From Fusarium oxysporum f. sp. lycopersici 4287 (Eukaryota; Ascomycota; Sordariomycetes; Hypocreales; Nectriaceae), in the NCBI RefSeq assembly GCF_000149955.1, contig NC_030987.1:2757236-2821235 (forward strand): 64,000 nt of DNA, given 5' to 3'. Of the stretch, positions 11,977-23,245 are shown piece by piece. How positions within the stretch are numbered: position 1 is the first letter of the stretch; every line of letters begins with the position of its first letter. The translations under genes were made by a program, and so were the position numbers. The notes below the pieces were generated by a model. It was not told the origin of the DNA. It saw nothing but the letters and a program-made list of their open reading frames with translations, and searched no databases.

Positions 11977-14900
11977 GACTGGAATCTGTCGCGCGACCGC
12001 ACGAGGGGGTCGTTTTGTAAAGCGTCTAGAATAGATTGACACACAAACAGTGGGTGAAGCAAAGCAAAGCCCAATGCAGCGCGGGGGCGAGATCTATGCT
12101 TGGATTTAGAGGATAAAAGGCCTTTGTTTTGACTGATTAGTTCCCTGCATCGACAGGGTCTGACACAGAAGACGGTTCACCAAGGACCGACTTTCTCAGG
12201 GACCAGGGTCCTCTTTAACAAAGCCTGCGATGATTTTTGGACAAGAACTGACCCTCGTCTCACAGGGACCACCCCGCCTTTCACGGAAGCCTATCGTATG
12301 AAGCCGTTGATGAGAATCGAGACGAATGCGGTTAAACGGCCGGCAACAAGCAGGGAACTGGGTCCAAGATGACGATGGAGTGCAAGGATGGAGTGTAATA
12401 AGCGCAAGAGCAATTTCGATGTCCAAGAGCCGATCCCCGGATTGGTTGCCACGCCTCAGATGAAGCAAAATGAGATGTATGCAAACGGGCATGAGAGAGA
12501 AGAAACGTCAGCTTATCATCTGTCCAACGACAGAGATTTTGAAGAGACACCCCATTTTGACATTTACAGGGATCGGTCTTGGGAAACAAGCTAAGAGGCT
12601 TTGGTCAATGTTTGAGATTGATGGGACGACGGTTCCTGAATGCTGACTTTGAAATCTTCAACGCCCGATGGCATTGATTGCTTCAACTTTCTCTGCAACG
12701 GCTGCCACGGCCAAGGAACTACTTTGACTAGGGGGCCCCTGTCGAAAGCATATCAAGGAGTGGGTCCTTGGGGTTCTAAGAGACCCCAGTGTCGTGTGTC
12801 AGAGTCGTCAAACCTGGAGGTTCATTTAATGCTTTGAGAGAAATAATTATGCGGTTCGTTGGTTGTCTAGTTGAGGTTTCACTGCTTGTGGCACTTTTTA
12901 GAAGTAACCTTAGCCGCCGCAACGCAACGTACGAGAGTGGTGATAATAGAGGCGCTAGCTATAATAATAGCAACGAGGCTCTATAAGCCTTGAGATGGGT
13001 ACATGTACAGAAAATGTGTCTCCGTCGGCGAACGCGGCAATCTACGCGGTTGCTGGGATCTTCAACGTCAACGCTGATCCCGATGACACACACAACCCAT
13101 TCACACGGACTTACGGCCAAGGCTGGTAACTTCTGTAACAACAAGACTCACAGACATAATGTGACAGCGATTCATGTGGACGATCCTGAGAACTGAATCG
13201 TAGTCACCTGTCAACGAGGGACGAAAAAGGATCCGATCCCTGTAAATGTTCGTTGTCAAGAAAGACAAACAGCTAGGCTGTATTAACACGACACTGTAAC
13301 CTTCCTCTCAGCCAACGAGCACTGGAAGGGTCTCGTGTACGATACCTCATTTACTGCGCCGTATTACTTTAACGGCACTTGCATGATGCTCAAGTATGGG
13401 GCATGTGCTGAGCTGGTTTTTAGATTAGAGGAACAAGACGCGGAGTATCCCAAACAATATCCACCCTGTCACAGCCCTCTATGAAACACAAGCTTTCGAA
13501 AACTACTGCAGGCAAACCTCCACTGCAAAGCATACAACCACCCATCAGAAGACCGTTAATCATAGCAGTGAGCGAATAAGTGGCTGACCCGTCTTCTAGA
13601 ATTTTCAGGTGGCGGCACGGAACTTGAACCTAAGTTGCGCGCGGCTCGTGGGCTGGCCATTGGCCTCACTCGGCGCGTCTGTCCAACGCTCTTCATCTCT
13701 CTTAGACAGCGGGAGGATTCAGTTGCACCCGATCCATCCAATTTACAGTAGGGCTGGTTGTCGAGCTGAGTCTGGGCCGTGCTCAGTAACATCGGCTGGA
13801 TGGATGTATGTGCCCAAAGGGGGAAATTGAGGATATAAGGCTTCCGTTGTGAGTGATTGGATCGTCAGCGAACAATAAGCGATACAGCCGTAAGAAAGGT
13901 GGAATGAAGTAAAATAATCCTCAGGGGTTTTTGCCCATTCAACTCGCCGTTTCATGTCACGGCTAGGGCCTCTACAGCTCGTCTCAGATTGCCAATTTCC
14001 AATTGTAGCACAACCAGCACGGGCCAAAGAGGAAACTAGGCTCACATACCCTAGAGAAGACAAAGTGTAGGTTCGTATCATCAGACTGTTTCCTAGAAGT
14101 CGTCTGAGCATGTCCAGAAGAGTTACATTCGAAGCTTCAGAGTGTCCTTGACGAAGGAGAACGGCGACGTCTGTTTCACTACGGGTGACTCCGGCTCCAT
14201 AGAGTTATCGGCAATGCTATTGTTCTTAATACGTCTCTTAAGACATGAAACACCAAGGTTATTGGAGCTTGAATATCACCTAGGAGCTTTGTCGATGAGC
14301 TGCTGTTGAGTAAGTAAAAAGTCTCTTGAACCAATATCCGGCCTGTGCTTCGCTTAGAGTTCGTCTCTCGTGGGCCTCATTTCAAAGTTTCCTGGCTTTA
14401 CTAGAAGCGTTTGGATAACCGAGATACAAACTCTGAAGACTGACCTTCGGTTACAAAATACCTGTTTGATGATGAAAGCTGGCAGTTGTGACAAGACTTA
14501 GTGGCTTGGAGCTTTCAAACGGCTCCTTACTCTCAGGGACATCTACGGACACTATTTGCTGTTTTCTCCAATAGTCATGGTCGATCTAACAGATGAATCC
14601 GACCTCAACCTAATGAAGTCAGATAGCGTTAAGCTTAAGCTCATTGACTCAACAACCAACGTTCGAGAATCAGAACCTCCATGTTTGACGGCAGTTGACC
14701 TGATCAATCTCTAAACATTGCCAGCGCTACCGAAAGCTACCCTCGTCACACGACAACTAATGCGAATATGAAACATTCGATGAACTCTCAACTGCCAGCG
14801 GTTAAGTGGGCGTTAAGCGTAACCACAATTAGATCCTCTTGCGATATTAGTTCTTGGTGTTGGCACTCGTCTACTAGGTAGTTCCTAGAAGCGAACATGG

Positions 14901-15481
14901 ACCAAGGGCACATGAGTCTTGGCGGATATTGCCGTCTGCAGTAGCAACGGGCCGTCCAGAGTCGTTTCCCGTAGCTTCAACGCCAGTTCAAGCTCTATAG
15001 TGACGTCGAAAATCGAATAGCTTCCACTAGGTATAGGTTAGGTCCAACGATCTCTCATCTTTACTGCTGAGTCAACAGCCTCTGCGTGCCTGGATCGAAC
15101 GTCACACGGGCAAGTGATCTCGGAATGCAGAAAAATGCGTGACATGAAAGCATGCTGCTGCTGATCATGCCGACCGACATATTTGAGAACCGTTGGGTTT
15201 GCAAGTACACAGTACCAGTCTCATGACTGATGTGCTGTCACCGACAAAAGTATCCAATACTCATTGGACAGCATTGGAGCTTGATAACATTTTTTGGCGG
15301 GGACTCATGGCGGCCTGGAGGGGCAAAGCTCCAAAGAATCACCACATCAGAGCAGTCGACAACCTCCCCCGCCAAAACAAACCTCACCTCTAAACCTTCT
15401 TGCCCTCGCGTCGCAACTCTCATCTTTCTCGTCCTACTTGCAACCACTCAGTTCCTATAATTTCACACATCTCACATCACT
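11977..15481. other. 3.4-kb gene-poor interval
   Basis: Only short ORFs of random composition are present, none with a recognisable domain, introns or paralogues in the window. It separates the Ser/Pro-rich gene (minus) from profilin (plus) and so probably contains both promoters. No tRNA, transposon remnant or long repeat was recognised. A long non-coding transcript cannot be excluded. Confidence 0.5.
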
Positions 15482-16288
15482 ATGTCGTGGCAAGGTCAGT
15501 TTCTCACTGTCTCTACTATCCTACACCGTCCCGCTATCGATTTCCCCCTCCCCCGCCATCGTCCTTGTTCCTCATCACCGCCTCCAAATACCTCTATCTC
15601 GAAACCCTAACTTGAAGTTGGACAAAAAAGCTGACATGGTGACTTTTACATCGATATAGCATACATTGACTCAAGGTATATACAATCGATCCCATAACTC
15701 TTGATCATAAGCTATTATCATGCTTTCCGGCACGGATACCGATTGAATGCTGACATTTTCCGTCTCGATAGCCTCGTCGGCTCCGGTCACATTGACAAGG
15801 GCGCCATCATCAGTGCTGCTGGCGACAGCGCCTGGGCTTCTTCTCCTGACCTCCAGGTACAGCAAACCCTCCTTCACCGACTCAACCTCTCGGATCGATG
15901 GGCTAGCCCTTCGTTAATGAACAAAACTGACCTTGTAACCCCACTATAGCTCAAGCCTGAGGAGATGAAGGCCATCTCTGCCATCGTCGGCGGTGACTCG
16001 GCTGCCAAGGACAAGGCTTTCGCTGAGGGTCTCTACATTGCCGGCGAGCGTTACGTTATGGCCCGAGCCGAGGACCGGAGTATCTACGCCCGATCGGTAC
16101 GACGCCTAACTCACGAGTCCCATCTCCTTTGACTAACTTCTTTATCACAATAGGGCCGCCTCGGTGTTGCTGTTGCGAAGACTGGTCAGGCCATCGTCAT
16201 CGGCCACCACGGTGAGGCCCAGGTCGCCGGCAACGCCACCTCTACCGTCGAAGGTCTTGCCGACTACCTCATCAAGTCAGGATACTAG
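15482..16288 (+). CDS. PFY1: Profilin
   Basis: Five exons: 15482-15494, 15660-15675, 15772-15856, 15950-16096, 16154-16288. They give 131 aa, the normal profilin length. Sequence landmarks are MSWQAYIDSSLVGSGHIDKG at the N-terminus (the Trp and Tyr of the polyproline-binding face), LKPEEMKAI and ARAEDRSIYAR in the middle, and GHHGEAQVAGNATSTVEGLA near the end. Profilin binds G-actin, promotes ADP-ATP exchange and delivers actin to formins at polarised growth sites in hyphae. Exon 2 is a 16-nt microexon, and the first intron of 165 bp is long for this genome, so simple ORF scans miss the N-terminus. The 3' end is certain. Confidence 0.95.
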
Positions 16289-16851
16289 ACATTCAGTGTG
16301 TGAGGCAAGGGTCTGGACGGAATCATCTGTGAGAAGCGCCAGGGAAACGCTGTTTGTCCGTGGAGCGGACAGTCAACGCAGCTATAACGAGCTTATGCCG
16401 AGAAGAGCGCCTTTGTTTTAGAGCACTGGGCTATGAGCTCGAGTGTGTTACCTGGGGGAGGACATTTTCCTTATTTGACCAAAAATCGGTCGGACGACTT
16501 TGTTTCTACACGATTCTGCATATAGGCAATCCGAGTGCCCTCCAGAACCTGTCACCTGTATGCCAGATTTGAAATGATCATCAAATGTCAGCCAACTCGA
16601 CTCTCCATTACAACTGCTTTTATCGTTTATTCTCCGTTCGTATCCGTGATGTACAGTACTTTTGTCCATCTTATTATAGGTACTCATGATAGTTCTTTAT
16701 GTCATTAACGCCGATTCCAACCCAATATTTTTTCTTGAACTCCGCCATTCAACTCTTGCTAGACGTGTGTCGTCGAATGCTTTTTACACGTGATGAATCT
16801 TGTTCTCGTTCGGGTGATGCACAAAAGTGTCTGCTAGGCTCAGAGGAGCAT
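16289..16851. other. Convergent spacer, profilin/GOT1
   Basis: Tail-to-tail spacer of 563 bp holding both transcript ends. No gene seen. Confidence 0.5.
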
Positions 16852-17557
16852 CTAAACAGGAAGCTCGGCGTTCCGTCTTCCAAGGCCTATCCTATCGACG
16901 ATCATTCCAATATACGGTCCTACGACAGGCAAGCCTCGCGCGAAGCCAGCAATTGTCCCCAGGAAATCTCCAAACAGGACCACTATGCCGTATGCTTCAA
17001 CGATAAACCCAATGAAGGTCCACTTCATGAAAATAAGGATCAGGCCTAGGAAGAATGCCGCCGTGCCCTTTGCTTTTTGCTTGCGGGCGAAGAATAGAAG
17101 TGTCTTTTGAGGTCCGATGATGATTGTCAAGCCGATAAGGAAGAGGATCTGTTTTGTACGTCGGTCGTTAGCAATCGCTTGTTCGCTATGATAGAGGAAG
17201 GGAAGAGGTCGTCATACATTTCCCATAGCAAGCCTGCATAGAAGTCAGCAAATAAAACCGCTAGATGATTGAATCTGTCAATACTTACATAGATCGGTCG
17301 AAGAATAGCATGACACCTCCTATCAGGAAGAAGCCTCCTAGAATAAACGTCAGCCTCCATATCTTAACCATGTGCAGGCGCAGGCGTAAACGCACCGCCG
17401 GAGCAGAAAACAACTCCAATTTCTATCGCAAACGGTCAGCTTTCGTCCATATCGAGTAATCTCCCGTCTAAGGGGTAGCGCATCGTTGCAGTGCTTATGA
17501 TCGCAACTCGCGTGCCAGTGTAAGATAAGGCGTACTTTGAGTATCTGTCAACCACAT
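16852..17557 (-). CDS. GOT1: Golgi transport membrane protein Got1
   Basis: Five exons on the minus strand: 17557-17536, 17422-17396, 17337-17289, 17233-17218, 17148-16852. They join into 136 aa (yeast Got1 has 138). The start MWLTDTQKIGVVFCSGGGFF is diagnostic. Four hydrophobic segments follow: FFLIGGVMLFF, NILFLIGLTIIIGP, FFLGLILIFMKWTFIGFIVE and the stretch up to PVVGPYIG. Got1 is a tetra-spanning protein of ER-Golgi vesicles that supports COPII vesicle docking and fusion. Exon 4 is only 16 nt. The four introns all have GT-AG ends and preserve phase. The neighbouring IES6 is on the same strand with 0.9 kb between, so no co-transcription is implied. Confidence 0.93.
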
Positions 17558-18463
17558 AGACATCTTTGCGGTTCTGTGTATCGCTGATTTGATTGATAAA
17601 TTCGATCGGTACTGATGGTTTCGATGGTAAAGCGCACAATGGAGCTTCGACTGGGAAAAGGGCGAGAATGAGAGCAGGGAGAAATAACTGAGGCCAAATT
17701 ACTGAAATGTTTCCTTTTTTCGTCACCAGCTCTGCTTCCCTCGAGGACACGTTCCAGGGGTTTACATGCGATTGACAGGGCTGTTCCAAACGGGGTTTAG
17801 GTGGTGCCCGGAGACTGCTTCGTAACTATTGGCTGTGCTGCGTGAAAGTGGGCGAGCGTGGATTGTCTTGAAATTTTGCTTAAGGACCGACCTCACAAGA
17901 CTTGCAACTTTCTTCATCTTCCACTGAGAGTTGGAAATGACTCACGACTAAACGCTCTTGGCCTACGGCAATCCAATATGATTGCAGTGCAAATCACTGA
18001 AACCTTGTCAAATGGTTTTCAATCGTTTGCCAAAGAAAAAGAAGCTCGTTGAGAAACAACACGTTTGATTCATTCTATCGAACACCTTACTATACATTTC
18101 CTTCTGACAGATTTCCTGTCCCTGCCGCGACGGCCAGCGGCGCTCTTCGCCCTGGCAACTGAGATTCGTTTCTTCCCCATACGTTCTCGGTAGTCTGTCG
18201 ACCTAGGCAGAGAACAAGCTCATGATCACGATTAAGCCGGAGCGTCAATTGCCATCCCTTGGCCGAAAGGCTAAGGGTGCATAGTTGGGGCTTGACTTTG
18301 TTGGTCGGACACTCCTATTTGTACTCTTAAAATGGTATCTTTGTATCACGTGCATATGTCTGGTGATTCCTCGCATGAAACCCGTAAGACAGGTTCCCGG
18401 GCCTCGTTGGTTTTTGAGGTTTTCGCAATTTCATTAAATGGGTATCCCAAACTTGAGCCATGC
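17558..18463. other. Intergenic, GOT1 promoter and IES6 3' end
   Basis: No ORF with coding character and no RNA gene recognised in these 906 bp. Confidence 0.5.
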
Positions 18464-19027
18464 TCACTTAAGGACTGTATGAGCACCACGAGCCTCGAGG
18501 AACTGCTCTGCCACACCCTGAGGTAGCGTCCTAATGAGGCCAAACACTTCCTTATTGTGATAGCGAAGTCGCGTCTTGGGGTCGAGGTAGGGAGCCGGTA
18601 GCCCAGTCACGTCACAGTAGTGTTTGTTATGCGCGAGTGATGGTGCCGATTCGATGTTTGTGTAAGTGGCAGTTGGAGCCGACACACCGCCTGTCGGTTT
18701 GAGGCTCTTCTCGAGGACAAGCTTAGACAGGTTTCGCGATGCTTGTGCCAGATTTGGGGGCTCCTTGCCACTCTCGGTGGCTGGCGTGCTTGTACCGCTT
18801 GTTGAGAGTCCATCATCGGCTGGTGTAGCAATACCACTCGCGTCCATCGGCGTGCCAAGAGCTGAGGCTTCTCTTCGGGAAGCATCACCGACGATGGCCT
18901 TGAGGTTCTTGTTTCGACGCTGGTTGGGCTTCCAGGCCGGACTGCGGAAGTTCTTATGGGTGGAGTGAATGTCAAGCTTCTCTATAAGCTCTTGATGGGC
19001 GATTTGCGCCTCGGTTGGGGCGGCCAT
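18464..19027 (-). CDS. IES6: INO80 complex subunit Ies6 (YL1-C domain)
   Basis: Intronless, 187 aa (yeast Ies6 has 166). The N-terminal part has the family start HSTHKNFRSPAWKPNQRRNK, then a Ser/Thr-rich linker. The C-terminal YL1-C motif is YCDVTGLPAPYLDPKTRLRY followed by HNKEVFGLIRTLP (about residues 138-170). In yeast Ies6 pairs with Arp5 to form a module that grips the nucleosome and is essential for INO80 sliding activity. ARP5 itself lies 1.3 kb away on the other strand, with only DAD4 between. Start and stop are clear. YL1-C also occurs in Vps72, but that protein is far longer and acidic, so Ies6 fits better. Confidence 0.9.
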   Translation of the reverse strand: MAAPTEAQIAHQELIEKLDIHSTHKNFRSPAWKPNQRRNKNLKAIVGDASRREASALGTPMDASGIATPADDGLSTSGTSTPATESGKEPPNLAQASRNLSKLVLEKSLKPTGGVSAPTATYTNIESAPSLAHNKHYCDVTGLPAPYLDPKTRLRYHNKEVFGLIRTLPQGVAEQFLEARGAHTVLK

Positions 19028-19339
19028 TGTGTCTTGTTTCTGGATAGCTGGTATCGAAATTTTATCGAAGTTGGCTCGAAAGGTGTCAACGGCTTTACAG
19101 ACTTGTTTCGCAATCGGTGATGAATGCAGGAAAAAGTGCTTTGGTTTAAGGTCTCTTGGTTGTCGCAGTCATGAGCTTGTCGCGTTGGAGATTCTGCCGT
19201 GCTTCACCGTATTCCTAGCTTGGAGCTCTGACAAACAGCGAGGTGCCCAAACATGGCATAAAGTAAACAGAGCCTGCCACCAACTAGGAATACTGCCTCG
19301 AGCGTCTTTTTATCACATTAAAACCAATAGCCCGCTGAA
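19028..19339. promoter_or_regulatory. Divergent promoter region of IES6 and DAD4
   Basis: 312 bp separate the IES6 ATG from the DAD4 ATG, so the two genes must share this interval for transcription start. No consensus box stands out. Confidence 0.5.
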
Positions 19340-19774
19340 ATGGTAAGATTCATGAGAACTGCGACAATATATCGCTCTGAAGCCTTACCTGACTGATTTA
19401 TAGGAATCCCCTCATGAGCACCAGCAGAACCTACTGCTTTCCCGTATCATTACCAATGTGGTATGTTCGGCGAAGCTGAACTCGTCAGAGATGGATACTA
19501 ATGGCATGCAGGAAAAGCTCAACGAAGCTGTCGTTGTTATGAATAAGAGCCTTCAGGTCAGTAGAGTTGCATTTTACATCAATTGCATGACTAATACGTC
19601 GCTTCAGGACATCAATATTCAGAACATGAACGTTGAATTGGTTGCGCAAATGTTCAAGAACTACCAATCGAACGTTCTATTTCATCTGGAGGGTGAGTGT
19701 TTTTCGTATGATGATGTGTTTGCGACCGCTGATGATATTGGTTAGCCACGGACAACCTCAAGCCACCGAACTGA
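19340..19774 (+). CDS. DAD4: DASH/Dam1 complex subunit Dad4
   Basis: Five coding exons: 19340-19342 (the ATG alone), 19404-19460, 19512-19556, 19608-19692, 19746-19774. They give 72 aa, exactly the length of yeast Dad4. Joined segments include [54 protein letters not shown] and the C-terminal [12 protein letters not shown]. This is the usual Dad4 pattern: one heptad-rich helix and the terminal NxKPP. Dad4 belongs to the ten-protein ring that couples kinetochores to microtubules. Introns are 61, 51, 51 and 53 bp; the second has a perfect TACTAAT branch site. The reading frame depends on correct removal of all four introns. The gene sits between two INO80 subunit genes. Confidence 0.93.
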
Positions 19775-20370
19775 GTGTCAACATGGGTGGTTAAGCTGGA
19801 GTTTTTGCATTTATGATGGCGCACGACTGTACATGAAATAATGACTTACTGCCAACTCTTCCAAAGAAGAAAGGAAGGTTTGCAAGGAATTTGACAGGAA
19901 GCTTGCTTTACCAGAACCAAGCTTGCCTACCTTACCTTGACCTACTGTTTGCCTAAATTACCTTATGTTTAAACCTGTCTAAAATGATGACAGGCCATGC
20001 TTGACAGTGTACCACCGAATATCTAATCGGGGCAAGCCAACTAAGGTATCTGACAGCCCTGCCTTGCATCTATGGAAGACATTACAATCTCTGCACGTGT
20101 TCGGTTCATTGGGAGGTCAATAGTGTGTTGTCTCTCACTGCATCACTTGCATTGTCGCGTAAGTGGATCCCGGGATTGAACGACACGGCCTAGATCAGCC
20201 TTGTAGCCTCACACCTTCTCAATTTCCAACAACGAAGCTCCGTATTTTGCGAGTCTGACAGACTATTGGCCACTAGAGTCAGACATCGACCAACCTAAAC
20301 CTTTTTGTTCCTCCCGTCATGACTTCTGTCCCTTACTTGTAAACTCCATCCGACCATCCTATTCGCAATC
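19775..20370. promoter_or_regulatory. ARP5 upstream region
   Basis: 596 bp between DAD4 stop and ARP5 ATG. Degenerate TACCTTACCT-like units occur at about 19925-19965. No gene seen. Confidence 0.4.
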
Positions 20371-22771
20371 ATGGCTCCCTCGGCCATCGATGAGCCCGCC
20401 ATCAAGGCGCCCGAACAAAAGACATATCCTCCCGCCAAGATCTTCCCCGTCAAGGAGACACGCTTCGAGAATTATATTGAACCTACAAAGGATGGCCGCG
20501 AACGCGCTTTGAAACAGCCTGATAGCGCTGCCATCGTCATTGATAATGGTGAGCTTCGAGTGCAAGGGGTTTGCGATGGCTGGCAATTGACATTTCATCT
20601 TTAGGATCGTCTGCCGTGCGCGCTGGCTGGTCTTTCGATTCGAAGCCAAGGTTCAGCATCCCTCCGATTATGGCCAAATACCGCGACCGAAAACTGGGCA
20701 AGACCTTTTCTTTTGCTGGCTCAGATTGCTATGCCGACACGACCGCGCGAGGTCACATTCGAGGCGCCTTTGAGGCTGGTACAGGAATTGTCAGTAACTG
20801 GGATGTGATGGAGCATGTGCTCGATTACATTTTCCTGAAGCTCGGTATGAATGACGCAGACGGTGCCATTGAAGTGCCAATTGTTATGACAGAGGCCGTT
20901 GCCAATCTCCCTTACTCAAGAAAATGTACGTGGAACGTTTCATTCCCGCAAGTTTATACTGAAGTTCTTAGCCATGACTGAAATCATCTTCGAATGCTAC
21001 GGCGCGCCTTCGCTAGCCTACGGAATCGATTCACTCTTTTCATACCGACACAACAAGGGCAAGACTGGTCTCGTGGTTTCATCATCATATACATCCACTC
21101 ACGTAATTCCTGTATACAACTCGAAAGCCTTACTCGGACAGGCCACACGATTGAACTGGGGAGGCTATCACAACGCTGAATATCTCCTCAAACTCATTCG
21201 ACTCAAATACCCGGCCTTCGCTGGGAAGCTTAACGTCTCACAGGCAGAACACATGCTACGGGACCATGGCTATGTATCCCGGGACTATGACAATGAGCTC
21301 GCCGATTATCTCGAATGGACAGGACTCGAGGATCGCGATATTGTCATGCAATATCCCTTCACAGAAGAAGTGATTGTGCAGAAGAGTGAAGAAGAGTTGG
21401 CCAGGATAGCAGAGCGCAAGAAAGAGAGTGGACGAAGACTTCAACAACAGGCGGCTAAGATGCGCCTGGAGAAATTGATGAAGAAAGAGCAAGATCTGGA
21501 ATACTACAAGCAATTGCAAAGAAACATCACAGATCAGACCAAGAAGGAGATTCGGCGCCAACTTGACAGCAACGACATTAAAGATGAGAACCAATTGGAA
21601 AAGATCATCAGAGATTTAGAAAAGGCTATCAAGAAGGCCCGGACAAAGGACGTTGGTGGTGATCCAGAGGAGGAGCAAGAACAACCTAACTTCGATCTTC
21701 TTGACATACCCGACGACCAGCTTGATGAGGCCCAGATCAAGCAAAAGCGTCAACAGCGTCTCCTCAAATCCAACCACGAGGCTCGAGCACGTGCGAAGGC
21801 AGAGAAGGAAGCAGAGAAGGCTCGTGTCATCGAGGAAGAGCGTGCCGATACTGAACGACGAGAGAATGACCTCGAGAACTGGCTCGATGAGAAGCGTCAA
21901 CGACGTGCTGAGACGCTGCAAAAAATGAAGGAACGGGAGCGACTAAAGCAGGACCTGGGCAACCGTAAATCCCTCGCCTCTCAGATTCGCATGAAGAGCA
22001 TCGCCAATCTCGCATCGGACAATCCGACCAAGAAGCGAAGACGTGGCGGTGATGATGACAATTTTGGTGCTGACGATGATGATTGGGGTGTCTACCGCCA
22101 AATCGCCGTTGGTGACAACAGTGATGACGAGCATGAAGAGGAAGACCTCCATTCGACTCTCAAGTCACTAGAACAGGACCTTTTACGTTATGATCCTGAC
22201 TTTGAGTACGAGCACACCCACGAAGCCCAGTCTGACTGGTCGAAGTCTCTCCTGCACGCCTTTGCCCGAGGTCCCCGACCTTTCGACCCCTCCTCACAAG
22301 CCGAGCTCAACCAAATTCATCTCAACGTTGAGCGAATCCGTGTTCCCGAGGTTGTCTTTCGCCCCTCCATTGCTGGTGTCGACCAGTCAGGCATTGTTGA
22401 GATAGCCGGTGATATTCTCAACCAGCGTCTCGGCAATGTTCCTAACCGCGATGACTTCCTTCGCGACGTCTTTTTGACAGGCGGTAACACTCTGTTCAAG
22501 AACTTTGACGATCGTGTTCGCGAGGGCCTTCGTTCTCTCCTCCCCGCTGATGCACCACTGACCGTCCGTCGTGCCGAAGACGCCCTATTAGATGCTTGGA
22601 AGGGAGCGGCTGGATGGGTGGGTACATCCGCTTGGAAGTCAGCAAAAATCTCGAAAGAAGAGTACCAAGAAAAGGGTCCAGAATATATCAAGGTTTGTCC
22701 AAATCCATCCCCAGCGGCATGCTCTTAACTAATATGTATAGGAACACGACATGGGTAACTCATATGCGTAA
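20371..22771 (+). CDS. ARP5: Actin-related protein 5, INO80 complex
   Basis: Four exons: 20371-20548, 20605-20925, 20972-22692, 22742-22771. They encode 749 aa (yeast Arp5 has 755). The actin fold is split. The first half contains the phosphate loop VIDNGSSAVRAGW (about residues 56-68), IVSNWDVMEHVLDYIF and ECYGAPSLAYGIDSLFSYR. A highly charged coiled-coil insertion of about 250 residues follows, typical of Arp5. The fold then resumes with FDPSSQAELNQIHLNVERIR and FLTGGNTLFKNFDDRVREGL. The last exon adds only EHDMGNSYA. Arp5 binds Ies6 and docks on Ino80 to couple ATP hydrolysis to nucleosome sliding. The internal insertion and long length rule out actin and Arp4/6/8. Confidence 0.95.
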
Positions 22772-23245
22772 ATTGTATAGTGATGGAAACCTGGAGTCAA
22801 AGGCGAGTTCTTTATTAGGAGCGGTTCGGGGTATGAGAATAATTTACATGTTGCGTTAACCAGGGATCTCTTGTCAAGAGTAAAAAAAAAAAAGCCAAAG
22901 GAGAAAACGATAGACACTTCCACACAAAACCGTCAGGCAGCTGCTGCACACTAAACGTGTTTCCCGGGACACTTATTTTTTATTACAGGAGTAGACATCT
23001 GGACTAACAAAATATAACCGTCTTGGTGATATCATCCGTAAACGTGACAGCCCAGGTAAACAGTAGCAAGGCGGAAAGGACACCGCAAGACTCGCCAAGC
23101 GAAGCCCGCAAGATCGAGGAGCCTTTGTTTCACACAAACAGACCCGAACGCCCCTCTCTTTATAAATATTAAATCACGACAATCGGTTCCTTAACGCCAT
23201 AATAACAGTTGCTGAGCCCCGCGCACATGGATATCATGCGGTTCT
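22772..23245. other. Convergent spacer, ARP5/bZIP
   Basis: Tail-to-tail spacer of 474 bp with an A-run at about 22881-22892. No gene. Confidence 0.5.

Noticed and set aside
12196..14111. Small ORFs in the 12-14 kb interval
   Set aside because: Short, overlapping on both strands, no domain and no consistent splicing.
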